59,444 nt of DNA from an uncultured Clostridia bacterium (GTDB taxonomy: Bacteria > Bacillota > Clostridia > Oscillospirales > CAG-272): positions 1-59,444 of the forward strand of contig CANQMS010000014.1 in the NCBI GenBank assembly GCA_947624995.1. The letters run 5' to 3'. The first letter of the stretch is position 1. Every line of letters starts with the position of its first letter. The notes beneath the pieces are model-generated. The model did not search any database and was not told the DNA's origin. It saw nothing but the letters and a program-made list of their open reading frames with translations. Shown one piece after another: positions 20,797 through 28,453 of the stretch. The position numbers and the translations under genes were made by a program.

Positions 20797-21225
20797 ATGA
20801 ATATACTCATAATAGACGCACAGGGCGGCGGCATCGGGCGGCAGCTCGTCGCCGCCGCGAAAGAAGCGGCGCCGTCCGCGCACATCACCGCCGTCGGCAC
20901 GAACACGGCGGCGACCGCGGCAATGCTCAAGGCGGGTGCCGATACAGCCGCGACGGGGGAGAACGCCGTCATCGTCGCGTGCCGCCGCGCGGACGTCATA
21001 ATGGGTCCGCTCGGCATTGTCATCGCCGATTCACTCTTCGGCGAGGTGACGCCGGGGATGGCGGCGGCTGTCGGCGCGGCGCGCGCCGTGCGCATCCTCA
21101 TCCCGTTTGAAAATTGCGACAACAGGATCGTCGGCGTCGGCGACTATTCGACCGGGCGGATGATAGAGCTCGCAAAGCGGGAGCTTTCCGAAATTTTAGG
21201 GGTTGACAGCGGCAGGCAGATGTGA
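20797..21225 (+). CDS. DUF3842 family protein
   Basis: A 142-residue protein of the DUF3842 family common in Clostridia. It begins MNILIIDAQGGGIGRQLV, resembling a Rossmann-type nucleotide-binding loop, and contains NTAATAAMLKAGAD, GENAVI and a C-terminal RELSEIL helix. No function is established; the fold suggests a small nucleotide-binding or redox-sensing protein, which is inference. It has an AAGGAGG site and lies 16 bases after polC. The promoter of the downstream ECF gene overlaps its last codons. Confidence 0.85.
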   Translation: MNILIIDAQGGGIGRQLVAAAKEAAPSAHITAVGTNTAATAAMLKAGADTAATGENAVIVACRRADVIMGPLGIVIADSLFGEVTPGMAAAVGAARAVRILIPFENCDNRIVGVGDYSTGRMIELAKRELSEILGVDSGRQM

Positions 21226-21231
21226 TAAAAT
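21203..21231 (+). promoter_or_regulatory. Promoter of the ECF S-component gene
   Basis: TTGACA (21203-21208), 17-base spacer, TAAAAT (21226-21231). The -35 and spacer lie inside the end of the DUF3842 gene; transcription should start near 21238. Confidence 0.88.
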
Positions 21232-21237
21232 AAGGAA

Positions 21238-21384
21238 AAGCGGCAAGGAATGCCGCACGGGCGCAGAAGCGACCATTGTCACATCGGCAAAAACTTACAT
21301 AACTGTTTTTATGTGTATCATGAAGATACGCGCGCGGGAGAACCCACGGGCGTATCTTTTTTTCTTTGAAAGGAACTTTTAAAA
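21238..21384 (+). promoter_or_regulatory. Structured mRNA leader with terminator, riboswitch candidate of unknown class
   Basis: The leader has at least four hairpins: GCGGCA/TGCCGC (about 21240-21256), CGC-AGAA-GCG (about 21262-21271), ACATAA/TTATGT (about 21297-21314), and a strong terminator (21323-21363). Short pieces (GCACGG, CCATTGT, GGGAGAACCC) recall conserved boxes of cobalamin riboswitches, but the canonical core is not complete and part of the match lies upstream of the predicted start. I therefore leave the class open. Position before a vitamin-type transporter supports ligand control. Confidence 0.5.
21323..21363 (+). terminator. Leader terminator upstream of the ECF gene
   Basis: AAGATACGC (21323-21331) pairs with GCGTATCTT (21350-21358), enclosing a GGG-AGAA-CCC hairpin, followed by a run of seven T. 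It stands before the coding region, so it can act as an attenuator. Confidence 0.82.
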
Positions 21385-21966
21385 ATGAAAAAGCACGATG
21401 TTATCAGAAAAATGACGTTTTCCGCGATGTTTATAGCGCTCGCGTTCGTCCTGCCGTTCCTGACGGCGAACATCCCGGAGATCGGGCAGGCGCTCTGCCC
21501 GATGCATATCCCCGTCATCCTCTGCGGGTTCATATGCGGCTGGCAGTACGGGCTCGCCGTCGGATTCGTGTCGCCGCTTCTGCGCTCGTTCATAATGCAC
21601 GCGCCGCCGGTCATGTCGGCGATCCCGATGGCGTTCGAGCTCGCGGCATACGGCGCGATCGCCGGGCTCATGTATAAGCTCCTGCCGAAAAAGGCGCCGT
21701 TCATGTATGTTGATCTGCTCGTTTCGATGATCGCCGGAAGGCTCGTATGGGGCACGGTAAAATTCTTCATGGCGGGACTCGATGTCAGCGCGTTCGGGTT
21801 GTCCGCGTTCTGGGCGGGCGCCGTCATGGGCTCGATCCCCGGCATCATCGTGCAGATCGTCCTCATACCCGCCATCGTGTACGCGCTCTCCCGCGCCGGG
21901 CTCATGCTAAACGGCTCCCCGGTCAAAGAAAGCGCAGAGGGGCGCAAAATCGCAAAAACCGCCTGA
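21385..21966 (+). CDS. ECF transporter S component
   Basis: A 193-residue membrane protein of the ECF-transporter substrate-binding family (PF12822 type), which delivers a vitamin or precursor to a shared energizing module. Six hydrophobic segments fit the S-component fold; KMTFSAMFIALAFVLPF, LCPMHIPVILCGFICGW and a C-terminal FWAGAVMGSIPGIIVQI are family-like. The MHIP segment also occurs in pantothenate- and folate-type S components, so the ligand cannot be assigned. No energizing genes (ecfA/ecfT) lie nearby. Expression is probably controlled by the leader RNA. Confidence 0.85.
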   Translation: MKKHDVIRKMTFSAMFIALAFVLPFLTANIPEIGQALCPMHIPVILCGFICGWQYGLAVGFVSPLLRSFIMHAPPVMSAIPMAFELAAYGAIAGLMYKLLPKKAPFMYVDLLVSMIAGRLVWGTVKFFMAGLDVSAFGLSAFWAGAVMGSIPGIIVQIVLIPAIVYALSRAGLMLNGSPVKESAEGRKIAKTA

Positions 21967-21980
21967 AAGGCGGAAAAATA

Positions 21981-22024
21981 AAATCGCTGCCGCGGAGGTG
22001 AGCCCTCTGCGGCAGCGATTTTTT
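21981..22024. terminator. Bidirectional terminator between ECF and AAA genes
   Basis: AAATCGCTGCCGC pairs with GCGGCAGCGATTT; T-runs on both strands serve the converging genes. Confidence 0.9.
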
Positions 22025-22027
22025 CGT

Positions 22028-22915
22028 TCAGATCTTGTCGCGGAAAAATTCCATATATGTCCGCACGCCGTCAAGCTCGGACCACTTTTTTGTTCTCACG
22101 GGCGTCTCGTCGAGGTCATAGATCAGCGCGCCGCGGATCGAGGAGAAAAACGGCGAGTGCGTCGCTATAATAAACTGGCAGTCGAAGAACCGCACCGCGT
22201 CCTCAATATAGCGGACAAGGTCGAGTTGGCGGCGCGGGGAGAGGCTGTTTTCCGGCTCGTCGAGCAGGAAAAGCGCCGAGCCGTCGAGCTTTTTCGCAAA
22301 ATACAAAAACGCCTCCTCGCCGTTTGAGCCGCCGCGCGCCTCGCGGTCGGTCACGCGCTCCGCGACAAAGCGCGAGGCGGTCTTTTTATTTGCGTCGTTC
22401 TTTTCCATAAAAGCCCGCATGTCGTCTTCGCCGAGCGAGCGGAGAGTGACGGTCGGTCCGCTGCGCTTTTCGAAGTAGTCCCCGAGCGCCTCGGAAAAGC
22501 GCCTGTCAAGCTCATTATTCCGCTCGCGGCGCTCGATGAGGCTGTCAAAAACGTCGTCGCTCGTGACGATCGCGGAGCCCTCCGGGACCTTTTTTCCATA
22601 TGCGAGCTTTGCCTCGCACATCGAGACAAAGCTCTCGAAGTGATGAGTTTTGTTGAACGGCGAGACGCGGTCGAGGGACAAAAGCTCCGCGATGATGTTC
22701 AGAAGTGTGGATTTTCCCGAGCCGTTCCCGCCGGAGAGCACGGTAACATGCGAAAACCTTATCGGCGAATCAAAGCGACCTGTAAACACGCCGAAGGGGT
22801 AGACATTGTCGGTATAAAATGTCATCGTCATGTTCCGGTTGGTGGGGCTGATCCTGTATCCGGTCTCGTCCTCTTCGGACGGCAGGGCAATGCTGTCAAG
22901 GTACAAAAGACTCAT
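22028..22915 (-). CDS. AAA-type (ABC/RecF-like) ATPase
   Basis: A 295-residue soluble ATPase of the RecF/SMC-like AAA group. Walker A is GGNGSGKST, a signature-like GGSNGEEAF segment follows a helical region, Walker B is ALFLLDEPENSLSP, and the switch histidine is in IATHSPFF. Such small ATPases are common in Clostridia and lack one function; some work with nucleases in defence or stress responses. I start it at ATG 22915, which overlaps the stop of the upstream repressor by 4 bases (ATGA), so the pair is translationally coupled. An earlier in-frame ATG exists at 22954 but has no such logic. The substrate is unknown. Confidence 0.85.
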   Translation of the reverse strand: MSLLYLDSIALPSEEDETGYRISPTNRNMTMTFYTDNVYPFGVFTGRFDSPIRFSHVTVLSGGNGSGKSTLLNIIAELLSLDRVSPFNKTHHFESFVSMCEAKLAYGKKVPEGSAIVTSDDVFDSLIERRERNNELDRRFSEALGDYFEKRSGPTVTLRSLGEDDMRAFMEKNDANKKTASRFVAERVTDREARGGSNGEEAFLYFAKKLDGSALFLLDEPENSLSPRRQLDLVRYIEDAVRFFDCQFIIATHSPFFSSIRGALIYDLDETPVRTKKWSELDGVRTYMEFFRDKI

Positions 22916-23694
22916 GCTTTGCGCGGGAGCCTGCCGATGACGCGACCGCGGCACACAACGGTCGAGAACGACGAGAGCATGATGTCGCCGTATTTCGGGT
23001 TGAGCGAGATGAGCCTGTCCCCGCCGAAGCGCTTGAAGAAGCCCTCCTGCGTCACGCCGTCCGAGCAGACGAAGATGCCGAGCTCGCCTTCGAGGACGGA
23101 ATTTTGCTCGTGAACGAGGATTATGTCGCCGTCGATGTAGCGCGGCTCCATGCTGTCCCCGCTGACGCGCAGCGCGAAATCGGCAGACTGCGCCTGACCG
23201 CCGGACGTTATGGTTATCATCTCCGCGTCGCTGCCGTCGAGCAGCGCGCCGCGCCCGGCGGAGACGGGTAGGTCGTATATGGGCAGCGAACGGACGCCGG
23301 CAGACTGCCGCGTGCGGTCGCCTCTGAACGAGTATCGCTTGCCGGGGGAGAGGACCTTTGACGGTCGGGGCGCCGATAAGCGCTCGAATTCAAGACCGAT
23401 CACCGCGTAGGCGACGCGTTTGCCGTGCGCGTCGAGCTCGCGGTAGCGGCGCAGAAGCTCCGCTTCGCTCTCGGTGAGGCAGAATTCGCCTTCCTCGCCG
23501 AACGCAATATAGTCGAGCGAAACGCCGAATACGCGCGAAAACGATGTGAGCGTCGAGAGCTTCGGATCGTCCGAAACGCCGGAGAGAATTTTATTCAGCG
23601 TCCCCTGCGGGATGCCGGACGCGGCGGAAAGCTCGTCGTTCGTCATGCCGAACAGGCGCTTTTTTTCTTTTATTCGCGAAAGCCAGTTGTCCAT
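22912..23694 (-). CDS. XRE-family repressor with S24 (LexA-like) autoprotease domain
   Basis: A 260-residue regulator. An N-terminal helix-turn-helix (residues 6-62) shows MTNDELSAASGIPQGTLNKIL; a linker is followed by a LexA/CI-like S24 domain. In it a likely cleavage site (SAGRG, Ala-Gly) precedes the catalytic Ser in SGDSMEP and the catalytic Lys in QEGFFKRF. Such proteins repress until damage or another signal triggers self-cleavage. It has a strong promoter and is coupled to the ATPase gene, suggesting the ATPase is made under its control. It resembles phage repressors, but no phage genes are nearby. Confidence 0.9.
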   Translation of the reverse strand: MDNWLSRIKEKKRLFGMTNDELSAASGIPQGTLNKILSGVSDDPKLSTLTSFSRVFGVSLDYIAFGEEGEFCLTESEAELLRRYRELDAHGKRVAYAVIGLEFERLSAPRPSKVLSPGKRYSFRGDRTRQSAGVRSLPIYDLPVSAGRGALLDGSDAEMITITSGGQAQSADFALRVSGDSMEPRYIDGDIILVHEQNSVLEGELGIFVCSDGVTQEGFFKRFGGDRLISLNPKYGDIMLSSFSTVVCRGRVIGRLPRKA

Positions 23695-23714
23695 ATTTCT
23701 GTTCCTTACATAAG

Positions 23715-23724
23715 TTCACCGAAA
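23715..23724. promoter_or_regulatory. Candidate repressor site, copy 1
   Basis: TTCACCGAAA lies 4 bases downstream of the minus-strand -10 box of the repressor gene. A 9/10 match lies between the boxes of the divergent promoter (23807-23816). Proposed as the binding site of the S24 repressor; inference. Confidence 0.4.
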
Positions 23725-23727
23725 TAA

Positions 23728-23756
23728 AGTATAGCACAGAGAAAAAGATTTGTAAA
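23728..23756 (-). promoter_or_regulatory. Promoter of the repressor-ATPase operon
   Basis: On the minus strand TTTACA (23756-23751), 17-base spacer, TATACT (23733-23728). Confidence 0.85.
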
Positions 23757-23799
23757 GTCTTAAACGGCAAAAAAATTATAAAAAATGATAAAAAACGGC

Positions 23800-23828
23800 T
23801 TGACTTTTACCGAAAACGGTGATAAAAT
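23800..23828 (+). promoter_or_regulatory. Promoter of the small membrane protein gene, with candidate operator
   Basis: TTGACT (23800-23805), 17-base spacer, TAAAAT (23823-23828). The spacer holds ACCGAAAACGGT (23809-23820), an inverted repeat of ACCG/CGGT that shares TTNACCGAAA with the divergent promoter. Confidence 0.8.
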
Positions 23829-23862
23829 AAGAGCAGATCAAACCAAAAAGGATAAAAGAAAT

Positions 23863-24165
23863 ATGAACAACACGGGAATGATAAATAACGGCGCTCGGTA
23901 TGGGGCAGCAGCCGGAAGAACACGGACACGCATAAGAGAGGAAAAAGAGGCGCCTCTATGGCTCGTCGCAATATGCAGGCTGATACTCATGCTGTGCAGG
24001 GAAGAGACGCGCGAAACGGTCTGCTCTCTTGTCGCTGTCGGCGCGGTCGCGCTTGTCGCCGTCTTTGCCGGGGCAATGAGCTTCGGCGCGATCCCGCTTT
24101 TCAAGGGGATTGTTATTTGCGCATCGCTGTCACTTGTGGCACTTTTTGCCACGAGAGATTTCTGA
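23863..24165 (+). CDS. Small membrane protein of unknown function
   Basis: A 100-residue protein I do not recognise. A basic, polar N-terminus (to about 38) precedes two hydrophobic stretches, AVGAVALVAVFAGAMSFGAI and FKGIVICASLSLVALFA, so it probably spans the membrane twice with its N-terminus inside. I start it at ATG 23863, just after AAAAAGGA and downstream of the promoter; the frame is open from 23785, but that lies upstream of the transcription start. It diverges from the S24 repressor and shares a sequence element with its promoter, hinting at co-regulation. Confidence 0.65.
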   Translation: MNNTGMINNGARYGAAAGRTRTRIREEKEAPLWLVAICRLILMLCREETRETVCSLVAVGAVALVAVFAGAMSFGAIPLFKGIVICASLSLVALFATRDF

Positions 24166-24201
24166 CGGAATTATTTTTTGTGGAAATGTTATAGATAAAG
24201 A

Positions 24202-24230
24202 TTGACATTCGGGCGATAAAGTGATAAAAT
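24202..24230 (+). promoter_or_regulatory. Promoter of the 24272 lipoprotein gene
   Basis: TTGACA (24202-24207), 17-base spacer, TAAAAT (24225-24230). Confidence 0.88.
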
Positions 24231-24271
24231 AACAATATCAAAACATTTTCACTATGGAGGAAAATGAAAAA

Positions 24272-25612
24272 ATGAAAAGATTTGTAGCGTTCCTTATCGC
24301 TGCCGTTATGCTTCTTGCATTTGTCGCGTGCGATAACGGAACAACCCCCCCGGCAGGCGGAACGCAGGATTCGGGTGACACGCAGAAGACACCCGAAGGG
24401 ACCCAGGGCGGCAGCAGCGGGAACAATCCTTCCGGCGGAGAAGAGGAAGAGAAGTATGTTCCCAATCCCGATTGCCCCTATACCGGTTTTGTCGGCATAG
24501 GCGTTCAGTCCGGTACGGGTTACTTTGACGACCTGAGAGTCAACAACAAGGGCGCCGACGGTCCGAAGGATCTTGTTCCGAAAACGGAATTCCAGGATGC
24601 CGACAAGGTTCCCGAGTTCCACGCTCTCGGCAGCACCGACGCGGTGAAGCCCGAGCCCATCAAGGACCCGACCCTCCCCGAGGATTCCACGGTTGACAAG
24701 AAGGTCATCTCCGTTGAGAGCGGCAAAACGCTCATGATCGGCGATGCCGTCTGGAACTACTACCAGTACAATGTCAAGGTTCTCCCGGCTGATGAAAATA
24801 CCGTTATAGATGTTTATTTCGCCGTTAAGGACGAAAATAACTACTATGTACTTACTCTCGGCGAGAACAAGAACACCGAGGTCAACTGCTACAAGGTGAC
24901 CGACGGCAAGAAAGAGAACGCTCAGTTCACTGTCGACCTCACTCTCCCGACGGACGCGATGACTTCTGTCAGCATCACGCTCGATAAGACCGAAGTTCTC
25001 ATTTATGCGAACGGCACGCTTATCCTTGATCTTGACAACGCAGTATTCGCGGAGTGGAAGGGTGCGCCGCCGGCTTCCATCGGTCTTGATATAGCTGCTC
25101 CGGAAGGCATGTCGTATTTCGGAGTAAATGCATCCAACGTTATCCACGACGGTAAGGGCACATGGTCGAATAAGGTTGAGACGATCGCAACGATGGCGTT
25201 CGACCGCGATACTACGACATACTATGACTGCGACGAAAAGAACGAGGCTCCCGATCCGACACCCGAAGTTCTCGTCGGCAATGAATACGGCGACTTCAAG
25301 GATCCCGAGAACACGACGGGCTACACCGGCGGTCACTTCAAGGATGGGTTTATCCTCAAGCATGTTCGCTTCTTCCCGCGTACCGGATATTCAAAGGCTG
25401 ATCAGGACCGCGTGACCGGATGCACGATTGAGGCATCGCATGACGGCAAGGAATGGGTCGTCCTCTACACGTTCGAGACGTTCGCAACTGAAGACGAGTT
25501 CATGCTTATCGACCTTGACAACAACGAAGCTTATGAATACTACCGCTTCCACGGTGCTGCCGAGTCTTATGCCAATGTTTCCGAGCTTGAGTTCTGGGGC
25601 GTTGAGAAATAA
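24272..25612 (+). CDS. Lipoprotein with C-terminal discoidin-like (F5/8 type C) domain
   Basis: A 446-residue secreted lipoprotein. The signal peptide ends in AFVAC; a Gly/Thr/Ser/Glu linker spans about residues 20-65. The middle (about 75-280) looks beta-rich, with DENNYYVLTLGENK and VSITLDKTEVLIYANGT, like a concanavalin-type sandwich. The last 140 residues match the F5/8 type C pattern: FDRDTTTYYDC, LVGNEYGDFKDP, FILKHVRFFPR, GCTIEASHDGKEWV and YYRFHG. Such domains bind carbohydrate or surfaces; the ligand is unknown. An in-frame ATG at 24254 contains the GGAGG itself, so the start is 24272. Its own promoter and terminator make it monocistronic. Confidence 0.8.
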   Translation: MKRFVAFLIAAVMLLAFVACDNGTTPPAGGTQDSGDTQKTPEGTQGGSSGNNPSGGEEEEKYVPNPDCPYTGFVGIGVQSGTGYFDDLRVNNKGADGPKDLVPKTEFQDADKVPEFHALGSTDAVKPEPIKDPTLPEDSTVDKKVISVESGKTLMIGDAVWNYYQYNVKVLPADENTVIDVYFAVKDENNYYVLTLGENKNTEVNCYKVTDGKKENAQFTVDLTLPTDAMTSVSITLDKTEVLIYANGTLILDLDNAVFAEWKGAPPASIGLDIAAPEGMSYFGVNASNVIHDGKGTWSNKVETIATMAFDRDTTTYYDCDEKNEAPDPTPEVLVGNEYGDFKDPENTTGYTGGHFKDGFILKHVRFFPRTGYSKADQDRVTGCTIEASHDGKEWVVLYTFETFATEDEFMLIDLDNNEAYEYYRFHGAAESYANVSELEFWGVEK

Positions 25613-25626
25613 GTTTTAAAGCGACA

Positions 25627-25660
25627 AAAAGGGGCAGACGACGGTCTGTCCCTTTTGTTT
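25627..25660 (+). terminator. Terminator after the discoidin-like lipoprotein
   Basis: AAAAGGGGCAGAC pairs with GTCTGTCCCTTTT around GACG, followed by GTTTT. Confidence 0.88.
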
Positions 25661-25761
25661 TATACTGCCTTTGACCGGCTGCGCTTAAAGCGGGCAAGAG
25701 TCTGCATTTCAGCCGGGAATAGCGCGACCTTGTGCTATATGCCGTATAGATAACGCCGCAC

Positions 25762-25803
25762 AAAAGTGCTCCGGGCATTGCAAATGATGTCCGGAGCACT
25801 TTT
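25762..25803. terminator. Hairpin downstream of the SH3 gene, terminator
   Basis: Perfect 13-bp stem AAAAGTGCTCCGG / CCGGAGCACTTTT with a 16-base loop. It has T-runs on both strands and lies 20 bases past the minus-strand SH3 gene stop. Confidence 0.8.
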
Positions 25804-25823
25804 GAATATTTCCTGTTTTATCT

Positions 25824-26570
25824 TTATCCTTCGGCATCAGCCGTCGTTTCGGAGGGCTTTGTGTCCGAGAGCAGGTCGGATTTTATAAATCCTTCCTTGT
25901 CGCCGTACTTGACCTGATACCAGTTGTTGTCCGTCTCACCCGTAACAGTGACTTCGGTCCCCTCGGGGATCGTCTCGAGTATATCGGAGTTTGTCGTATA
26001 GCTTTTCCGGAGGTTTATGTTTCCCGTCGTGTACATCGTCTTCGGCGTCGTGTAGACCTTGATCGTGGACTCCGTCTTTGACTTGTCGTCCGTCAGAAGG
26101 TCGCCCCTGATGTATGCCGTGCGCGTACCGAACTTGACTTGGTACCATCCGTTGTCCGCCTCACCCGTGACCGTGACCTCGTCGCCCATGTAGAACATCC
26201 CGAGGATGACGCTGTCCGTCGTGTAGCTTTCTCGGGCGTTCGTGTTATACAGCGCGTACATCGTTTTCGGTTCGTTGTATGTCATGACGCGGACGGGGTC
26301 GACAGGAGCGTCCGTCTCAGGCTCGGTCCCTTTGTCCGTTTCATAGGGACCCGCTGTATTCTTCGGTTCGTCCGGCTCCGTTGCTTTGTCCGATATCGGT
26401 GATGTCGCGGGCGGTTCGCGACGGTCGGTATTTTGACCCGTGTCATCGGTTTGATCGCCGGGTGAGTTCGAGAAATGGACGACGAGCGCGGCTCCGCCGG
26501 CGATCAGCGCCGCAGTCAGGATGATGATGAGCGTGTAAAGAGCAGCTCTTTCGATGTTTTTCGGGTCCAT
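25824..26570 (-). CDS. Membrane-anchored protein with two SH3 domains
   Basis: A 248-residue protein with one N-terminal transmembrane helix (about 12-33), a Pro/Thr/Asp/Glu-rich extracellular linker to about residue 90, and two bacterial SH3 repeats. The repeats are recognisable by TMYALYNTNARESYTTDSVI with GWYQVKF, and TMYTTGNINLRKSYTTNSDI with NWYQVKYGDKEGFIKSDLL. SH3b modules usually bind peptidoglycan or stem peptides. No enzymatic domain is fused, so a cell-wall-binding or sensing role is inferred. It starts after AAGGAGAT and lies between divergent units as a single gene. Confidence 0.82.
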   Translation of the reverse strand: MDPKNIERAALYTLIIILTAALIAGGAALVVHFSNSPGDQTDDTGQNTDRREPPATSPISDKATEPDEPKNTAGPYETDKGTEPETDAPVDPVRVMTYNEPKTMYALYNTNARESYTTDSVILGMFYMGDEVTVTGEADNGWYQVKFGTRTAYIRGDLLTDDKSKTESTIKVYTTPKTMYTTGNINLRKSYTTNSDILETIPEGTEVTVTGETDNNWYQVKYGDKEGFIKSDLLSDTKPSETTADAEG

Positions 26571-26673
26571 CGTTGTATCTCCTTAATTCTTATTTATGGC
26601 TATTATTGCCAATTTTGCCGTCAGTGATTCACGTGAGGCGACCTGATAAGGTCAAAGCCGCGCGGGCGGCGTT

Positions 26674-27498
26674 TTATTCGCCGAACATTGCCTCTTCCGC
26701 TTCCGCAAGGGAGGGGAAAACGAGGTCCGGCATGCTTTCGGGTGCGGTATTCTTCAGCTCCTCCTCCGTCGTTTCCCCGGTCAGGACGAGGCAGGATGTT
26801 ATGCCGTTTTTCTTTCCGAGGGCGATGTCGGTATAGAGTCTGTCTCCGAAGACGCACAGCTCGGACGGGCGGCACCGTGTGACCTCGAGGACCATTTCGA
26901 CCGTGTCGCGTCCGGGCTTGCCGAAGAACCGGGGAGTAACGCCGGTCGCGGCGGTCAGCGCCGCGGCGATCGAGCCGCTGTCGGGGATGAACCCATCCTC
27001 GGTCGGGCAGACGAAGTCCGGGTGCGTGCATATGTATTCGGCGCCGAGCCTGATCTGCACGGCGGCGTGAGTCAACCTCTCATACGTCAGCTCGGTATCA
27101 AAGCTCGAAACGACGATGTCGGCGCGAATGCCGAGCGCCGCCTCCTCGTCCGTGACAAGCCTGATCCCGCGCGTCCGCCAGTCGCGGCGAAGTTCGCCGG
27201 TCCCGAGCAGGTAAACGGACGCGCCGGGGCGGCGGCGGAGGATAAACTCCGCGGTGACGTCGCCCGCGGTCATGATCTCGCCGCGCTGCGGGTCGAAGCC
27301 GAGGGCGGCGAGCTTTGTATAATAAAACGTCTGACTGTGCGAGCAATTGTTCGTGAAGAACATGACCCGCCTGCCGGAGGCGCGCAGCCTGCCGATGTAT
27401 CGCACGGCGAAATCAAACGGCTTTGACCCGAGATAGACCGTGCCGTCGAGATCGAATATGAAAAGTCTCTTGTCCTTCAGGATGTCGGGCGATACCAC
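26674..27498 (-). CDS. HAD-superfamily phosphatase, NagD-like
   Basis: A 274-residue phosphatase of the HAD class IIA (NagD/PGP-like). Motif I is LFIFDLDGTVYLG, motif II FFTNNCSHS, motif III the Lys in GKPGRDT, and motif IV CVFGDRLYTDIALG. Relatives dephosphorylate small phosphometabolites such as UMP, phosphoglycolate or glycerol phosphate; the substrate is not readable. The frame stays open to 27540, but GTG 27498 has GGAGG 6 bases upstream, so I start there. It diverges from the pantothenate kinase gene, and their promoters overlap. Confidence 0.88.
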   Translation of the reverse strand: MVSPDILKDKRLFIFDLDGTVYLGSKPFDFAVRYIGRLRASGRRVMFFTNNCSHSQTFYYTKLAALGFDPQRGEIMTAGDVTAEFILRRRPGASVYLLGTGELRRDWRTRGIRLVTDEEAALGIRADIVVSSFDTELTYERLTHAAVQIRLGAEYICTHPDFVCPTEDGFIPDSGSIAAALTAATGVTPRFFGKPGRDTVEMVLEVTRCRPSELCVFGDRLYTDIALGKKNGITSCLVLTGETTEEELKNTAPESMPDLVFPSLAEAEEAMFGE

Positions 27499-27530
27499 TT
27501 TTTGCCTCCGGAACAGTTTTATATAATAAC

Positions 27531-27559
27531 AGTATACCACCGTATTGCATTTTTTTCAA
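27531..27559 (-). promoter_or_regulatory. Promoter of the HAD phosphatase gene
   Basis: On the minus strand TTGAAA (27559-27554), 17-base spacer, TATACT (27536-27531). It overlaps the divergent coaW promoter. Confidence 0.82.
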
Positions 27560-27573
27560 CCTTATGGTATCAT
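27545..27573 (+). promoter_or_regulatory. Promoter of the pantothenate kinase gene
   Basis: TTGCAT (27545-27550), 17-base spacer, TATCAT (27568-27573) with an upstream TGG resembling an extended -10. Confidence 0.65.
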
Positions 27574-27607
27574 AAATAGAAAATAATTTACAGTTACGGA
27601 GACAAAA

Positions 27608-28453
27608 ATGAGAGCTATCATCGGTATTGACGTAGGCGGCAGCACGACAAAGATCGTCGGCTTCCGCGACGCCGAAAATATGACGGAGGAAACGCTGATA
27701 AAGCCGCTGTTCGTGCGTGCCACCGATCCTTTGACGTCGCTTTACGGCGCATTCGGCAAATTCACGGACGAGAACGGGCTCTCCCTTTCGGATATAGAAT
27801 GTGTCATGCTGACCGGTGTCGGCTCGACCTTTATCGAAAAGCCGATATATTCGCTCACGTGCGTCCACGCGGGCGAGTTCAACTGCATCGGGCTCGGCGG
27901 GCTCTATCTTTCGGGGCTTGACCGCGCCGTCGTCGCGAGCCTCGGCACGGGCACGGCGCTCGTTTATTCCGAGCGCGGGCGCGAGCCTTTATATCTCGGC
28001 GGCACGGGCGTCGGCGGCGGCACGCTGCTCGGGCTGTCGAAAAAGCTGCTCGGCACGGACAATATCGAGGATATCGAGGCGCTCGCGAAGGACGGGAACA
28101 TCGAAAACATTGACCTCTTTGTCGGCGACATGACGCGGAAGGACATCGGCGGCGTGTCCGCAAGGCTGACGGCGGCTAATTTCGGCAACATCAGCGGATT
28201 TGCGACAAACAGCGACATCGCGCTCGGGCTGTTCAACATGGTATACGAGACCGTCGCGATGATGGCGATATTCGCGTCCCGCTCGTTTGACGTTCATGAT
28301 ATCGTACTTACAGGCAACCTGACAAAGGCGGCGCCCGCGCGCGATATTTTCCGCTCGCTGACGGACTATTTCGGGATAAATTTCGTGATCCCGGAGCACT
28401 CGAGGTTCTCGACCGTCATCGGCGCGGCGCTCTCGTATAAGGAGACGAAATGA
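27608..28453 (+). CDS. coaW: Type II pantothenate kinase
   Basis: A 281-residue kinase of the ASKHA fold, type II pantothenate kinase, catalysing the first step of coenzyme A synthesis. The phosphate-1 loop is IIGIDVGGSTTKIVGF; a glycine-rich VGGGTLLGLSKKLLG and a C-terminal VLTGNLTKAAPARDIF (adenosine motif) follow. Type II enzymes of Firmicutes are about 265-285 residues, matching. It overlaps the next gene by 4 bases (ATGA), so the two are coupled. Confidence 0.88.
   Translation: MRAIIGIDVGGSTTKIVGFRDAENMTEETLIKPLFVRATDPLTSLYGAFGKFTDENGLSLSDIECVMLTGVGSTFIEKPIYSLTCVHAGEFNCIGLGGLYLSGLDRAVVASLGTGTALVYSERGREPLYLGGTGVGGGTLLGLSKKLLGTDNIEDIEALAKDGNIENIDLFVGDMTRKDIGGVSARLTAANFGNISGFATNSDIALGLFNMVYETVAMMAIFASRSFDVHDIVLTGNLTKAAPARDIFRSLTDYFGINFVIPEHSRFSTVIGAALSYKETK

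Noticed and set aside
21225-21363. Definite cobalamin riboswitch
   Set aside because: Only short boxes match; the 5' part of the match precedes the predicted transcription start, and the central conserved region is missing.
22912-23694. Prophage remnant signalled by the S24 repressor
   Set aside because: No integrase, portal, capsid or lysis genes, and no attachment-site repeats near it.
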